NCBI GenBank assembly: GCA_949285915.1
Contig: CASDZW010000023.1
Coordinates: 1 to 56,819 of the forward strand
Origin: an uncultured Collinsella sp.
GTDB lineage: Bacteria; Actinomycetota; Coriobacteriia; Coriobacteriales; Coriobacteriaceae
Direction: 5' to 3'
Length of the DNA stretch: 56,819 bases
Under the pieces are notes generated by a model. It was not told the origin of the DNA and ran no database searches. It saw only the letters and a program-made list of their open reading frames with translations. Position numbers and translations under genes: made by a program. Below are positions 53,862 to 56,819 of the stretch, one piece after another; the stretch's first letter is position 1; every line of letters starts with the position of its first letter.

Positions 53862-53897
53862 GTTAGAACGGTTAGGTTCCTGTTAGATTCTTGCTAG
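53862..53897. promoter_or_regulatory. Phased GTTAG direct repeats
   Basis: GTTAG at 53862, 53871 and 53882 and GCTAG at 53893 are spaced 9, 11 and 11 bases, like binding sites of OmpR/PhoB-type regulators. CGGTAAACGG (53830-53839) recalls the adhE repeats. The rest of the 314-base gap has a GCCGGAG/CTCCGGC hairpin (53902-53949) and the -10 at 54034. Confidence 0.4.
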
Positions 53898-54033
53898 TTG
53901 TGCCGGAGGGTCGGGCGGACGCGGACGATGTCTTCTCGCGTTCTCCGGCAGATTGGGAAGCGCGAATTATCTAGCTTTTCGACCCTGATGCTAGGGGTTT
54001 AGGGATCGGGGCCGGTCGGGCACAGGGGTCCCT

Positions 54034-54039
54034 TATAAT
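54034..54039 (+). promoter_or_regulatory. -10 of the small membrane protein gene
   Basis: Consensus TATAAT, 32 bases before ATG 54071. Confidence 0.5.
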
Positions 54040-54070
54040 GAGCGCGTGCCATATCGAGCGGGGAGGACCT

Positions 54071-54334
54071 ATGCCAAAGGATTACATCTCGATAGCGCTC
54101 GGCGTTCTGTCGATGCTCATATCCTTTGTTCCGGTCATTCCCTTGCAGCTGGTGGGAGCCGTCGCCGGAGTCGGGGGCTTCCTGTTGGGGCGCCGTGCGC
54201 GGCGTGAGGACTACCGCCGCGACTTCACGTGCATGATTGGCATGATCAGCTCCGGGGTGGGCGTATTCCTCTGCCTGCTCGCGCCCGTGCTTGCAATCGT
54301 GAGCAACGTCATCCTTCTGTTCATGTCAAAGTAA
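54071..54334 (+). CDS. Small membrane protein, unknown function
   Basis: An 87-residue protein; ATG 54071 follows GGGAGG. Two or three membrane segments (about 5-20, 22-40 and 58-84) flank a basic cytoplasmic loop GRRARREDYRRD. I do not recognise a family. The pattern resembles small DUF4190-like membrane proteins, but this is weak. It lies 16 bases before the amylosucrase gene and shares its promoter, so it may be cotranscribed. Confidence 0.65.
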   Translation: MPKDYISIALGVLSMLISFVPVIPLQLVGAVAGVGGFLLGRRARREDYRRDFTCMIGMISSGVGVFLCLLAPVLAIVSNVILLFMSK

Positions 54335-54350
54335 AAGGTTAGGAGTGCGC

Positions 54351-56342
54351 ATGCCAGCCAAAGATCCGAGCAGTTCCACCGCTAAGAAGCCTGCTGCCAA
54401 GAAGCCTGCCACCGCAAAGCGAGCCACCGCAAAGCCAGCTGCCAACAAGACTGCTTCTAAGAAGACGGCACCAAAAAAGGCGCCCGCCCGCCGCTCGACT
54501 AAGGCGAAGGATGACGTCGTATTCCAAGAGCGTCTCGCGCGTCATCACGATGAGCTCCGCTGGCTTTACATGGAGCTGTACGACAACGGCGATATGTTTG
54601 CCGAGCTCGTGCAAGAGATGGAACGCTTCTTCCACGAGCGCGCCGCTGCGCTGAAGAAGCTGGATGCGACCCGCGAGGCGGAAGGTGCTTGGTACCGCAA
54701 CCGCAATATGCTCGGTATGCAGATGTACATCGACAACTTCGCGGGCACGATCAAGGGCGTGGAGGAGAAGCTGCCGTATATCGAGCGCTGTCACGTCAAC
54801 TACATCCACCTCATGCCGTTTTTGGATACGCCCGCAGACAAGAGCCGCTCCGATGGCGGCTACGCGGTGTCTGATTTCCGCCGCGTCATGCCTGCGCTCG
54901 GCACGATGGACGACCTCTCGCATCTGGCGGAGAAGTGCCACGAAAAGGGCATCAGCCTTTGCATGGACTTCGTGATGAACCACACCTCGGAGGACCACGA
55001 GTGGGCGCGTCGCGCCCGCGCGGGCGAGGGCGAGTACATGAGCCGCTACTTCTTCGAGAGCAACCAAGCGGTCATCGATCAGTACACGCGCGACGTCCCC
55101 CAGGTGTTCCCCACGACGGCTCCGGGCCATTTCACCTATTTGCCCGAGCTCGGCCAGTCGGTCATGACGCAGTTCTATCCCTACCAGTGGGACCTCAACT
55201 ACAAGAACCCGCGCGTCTTCAACGAGATGATGTACAACTTCCTCTATCTCGCGAACCGCGGACTCGACATCATCCGCATCGACGCCGTTCCCTACATCTG
55301 GAAGCAGCTCGGCACCAACTGCCGCAACCTCCCGCAGGTTCACACCATCGTGCGCATGATGCGCATGATCGGCGAGGTCGTTTGCCCGGGCATCGTTCTT
55401 CTGGGTGAGGTCGTCATGGAGCCCAAGGAGGTCGCACCCTATTTTGGCACGGTCGAGAAGCCCGAGTGCCACATGCTCTACAACGTCACCACCATGGCGA
55501 CCACCTGGCACACCGTGGCGACGCGCGACACGCGACTGCTTCGCCGTCAGATGGATATCGTCTGCGACCTGCCGCGCGAGTACACCTTCCTGAACTACCT
55601 GCGCTGCCATGATGATATTGGCTGGGGCCTTGACTACGCCACGCTTTCCGGTTGGGGGATGGAGGAGGTCCCGCACAAGCGGTATCTCAACGACTACTTC
55701 CTCGGGCACACGCCGGGCAGTGTCTCGCGCGGCGCTCTTTACAATGCCGATCCCGTGACCGGCGACGCGCGCTTCTGCGCGACCACGGCATCCATGTGCG
55801 GCATCGAGGCTGCCGGATTTGAGGGCGACGACGAGAAGATGTCGTGGGCGATCCAGAAAGACGTCATGCTCCACGCCTACATGCTCACCCAGTCGGGCCT
55901 TCCCATCATCTACAGCGGTGACGAGGTCGGTCAGGTGAACGACTACTCCTATACGGAGGATCCGGAGCGCGCGGAGGATTCGCGTTACATCCATCGCGGC
56001 AAGTTCCCATGGGAGCTCGTCGACGCGATCGATGACGATACCACGGTGGCGCATCGCATCTTCGAGGCGCTCGGCGAGCTTGAGGGGATTCGCCGCGGCG
56101 AGCCCGTGTTCGATGCGGACGCCGAGGTCTCGACCAAAGACTACGATGACACCTCGATACTCTGGATCGTGCGCCGCGCGGGCGACGAGGTGCTGCACGC
56201 CGTGTTCAACTTCAGCGACGAGGCTAAGACCATCTGGATGCCTGAGCGCGCGGTTTACACCGATCTTGTGACGGGCGTCACCGAGGAAGTGGAGACGGTC
56301 GAGCTTTTCGGTTGGGACTTTATCTGGATGAAACGGGCGTGA
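54351..56342 (+). CDS. Amylosucrase-type GH13 enzyme with an H1-like tail
   Basis: Acts on sucrose-type or alpha-glucoside substrates; amylosucrases build alpha-1,4-glucan from sucrose. ATG 54351 is chosen by spacing from AGGAG; 663 residues. Residues 1-52 are a Lys/Ala/Pro/Thr-rich tail like eukaryotic histone H1. The helical N-domain precedes the catalytic barrel: [23 protein letters not shown], nucleophile in IIRIDAV (Asp311), acid/base in LLGEV (Glu353) and the HDD pair (His420-Asp421). The C-terminal beta-domain ends in [10 protein letters not shown]. Subfamily GH13_4 fits best; sucrose hydrolase or phosphorylase-like activity is possible. Its last 23 bases overlap the convergent chimeric frame. 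Confidence 0.85.
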   Translation: MPAKDPSSSTAKKPAAKKPATAKRATAKPAANKTASKKTAPKKAPARRSTKAKDDVVFQERLARHHDELRWLYMELYDNGDMFAELVQEMERFFHERAAALKKLDATREAEGAWYRNRNMLGMQMYIDNFAGTIKGVEEKLPYIERCHVNYIHLMPFLDTPADKSRSDGGYAVSDFRRVMPALGTMDDLSHLAEKCHEKGISLCMDFVMNHTSEDHEWARRARAGEGEYMSRYFFESNQAVIDQYTRDVPQVFPTTAPGHFTYLPELGQSVMTQFYPYQWDLNYKNPRVFNEMMYNFLYLANRGLDIIRIDAVPYIWKQLGTNCRNLPQVHTIVRMMRMIGEVVCPGIVLLGEVVMEPKEVAPYFGTVEKPECHMLYNVTTMATTWHTVATRDTRLLRRQMDIVCDLPREYTFLNYLRCHDDIGWGLDYATLSGWGMEEVPHKRYLNDYFLGHTPGSVSRGALYNADPVTGDARFCATTASMCGIEAAGFEGDDEKMSWAIQKDVMLHAYMLTQSGLPIIYSGDEVGQVNDYSYTEDPERAEDSRYIHRGKFPWELVDAIDDDTTVAHRIFEALGELEGIRRGEPVFDADAEVSTKDYDDTSILWIVRRAGDEVLHAVFNFSDEAKTIWMPERAVYTDLVTGVTEEVETVELFGWDFIWMKRA

Positions 56343-56819
56343 TCTCTGCGCCCTCCGCGACGTTCCCCGCGTGCTCGCGGCGCCATGCGCGCGGGGAGAC
56401 GCCGTGCACGCTTTTGAACGCGCGCGAGAAGTGAAGCTGATTGGGGTATCCGACGGACCTTCCAACCTCGGCAACCGAGAGTGCTGAGAGTTTGAGGAGG
56501 TCCGCCGCCTTTTCCATGCGGTAGACGAGGTCTTTTTCCATCAGCATGTGCGTTGCGGGGATGGCGATGGCGCCCAGTTTGGCAAGCGCCATCAGGACGG
56601 TCCAGTATTCGTAGCGGCGCTGCAGGATGACGAGCACGCGGTCTCCCTCGCCGATGCCTTTGGAGAGGAAGAAGTTGGCTGTCTTGTCCGAGAGCCGTTT
56701 GATGTCCGCAAAAGTAAACGTCCGCTCCTCGTTTCTGTCGTCGCACCAGACGAGTGCGCGTTTGGCGGGTTCCAGTCTGGCGTATTCATCCACGACATCG
56801 TAGGCGAAATTGAAGTTTT
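56320..56819 (-). CDS. Chimeric frame: acyl-CoA synthetase N-terminus fused to an AraC domain, partial
   Basis: The frame is open to the window edge, so its start lies outside. The first part reads [55 protein letters not shown] and [12 protein letters not shown], the N-terminal region of AMP-forming medium-chain acyl-CoA synthetases. At about 56520 it changes without a frame break into an AraC/XylS DNA-binding domain ([39 protein letters not shown]). The P-loop and catalytic parts of the synthetase and one AraC helix-turn-helix are absent. It looks like a deletion fusion of two genes, or a misassembly. The AraC part probably once regulated the adjacent amylosucrase gene. Confidence 0.7.
   Translation of the reverse strand, partial: NFNFAYDVVDEYARLEPAKRALVWCDDRNEERTFTFADIKRLSDKTANFFLSKGIGEGDRVLVILQRRYEYWTVLMALAKLGAIAIPATHMLMEKDLVYRMEKAADLLKLSALSVAEVGRSVGYPNQLHFSRAFKSVHGVSPRAWRREHAGNVAEGAEITPVSSR

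Noticed and set aside
54339-56474. A 711-residue minus-strand frame over the amylosucrase gene
   Set aside because: Antisense shadow; the plus-strand GH13 catalytic residues are intact.

Overview
The window is GC-rich chromosomal DNA from an anaerobic, fermentative actinobacterium. The gene content and order fit the Coriobacteriia, most likely a Collinsella-like gut organism: a division and cell-wall (dcw) cluster with SepF and DivIVA and without FtsA, an arginine deiminase route, bifunctional AdhE, amylosucrase and molybdate uptake. The genus is an inference, because no 16S gene or other marker is present.

Layout. 1-6.6 kb: arginine catabolism (arcA, truncated by the window edge, and arcB), a DUF1846 protein, pyrG and a XerD-type recombinase. 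6.6-27.6 kb: the dcw cluster, with a MraZ-box array, mraZ, rsmH, ftsL-like, ftsI, murF, mraY, murD, ftsW, murG, murC, murB, ftsQ, ftsZ, pgeF, a PhoU-domain gene, yggS, sepF, yggT and divIVA. murE and ftsA are not in it. 27.6-32.8 kb: a TPM-like membrane protein, a pspA-family gene broken by an internal deletion with frameshift, RNase P RNA (rnpB), a Pit phosphate transporter with its DUF47 partner, and a YigZ/IMPACT protein. 32.9-36.5 kb, minus strand: a small APH-fold kinase and adhE. 36.6-42.2 kb: moeA, a mogA-type gene and modABC; the ModB carries a large extra extracytoplasmic N-terminal domain. 42.3-47 kb: ridA, a beheaded hicA remnant coupled to an intact hicB, a YdcF/DUF218 protein, an MFS permease, a maltose-type O-acetyltransferase, a DUF1287 protein, and tRNA-Pro and tRNA-Gly. 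47-52.4 kb: a lipoprotein, a two-gene alcohol/aldehyde dehydrogenase operon and gdhA. 52.4-56.8 kb: a MITE-like inverted-repeat element, a protein with a DUF559-like C-terminus, a small membrane protein, an amylosucrase with a histone-H1-like Lys/Ala tail, and a chimeric reading frame joining an acyl-CoA synthetase N-terminus to an AraC DNA-binding domain.

How it works together. The dcw block makes lipid II and the divisome; SepF, which binds the conserved FtsZ tail, would replace FtsA as membrane anchor. The Mo genes supply molybdate and insert it into molybdopterin. AdhE and the ADH/ALDH pair handle fermentative alcohols and aldehydes. Points most worth a second look are the ModB fusion, the synthetase-AraC chimera, the H1-like amylosucrase tail, the pspA deletion, the hicA remnant, the inverted-repeat element at 52.5 kb and several phased direct-repeat arrays in promoters.
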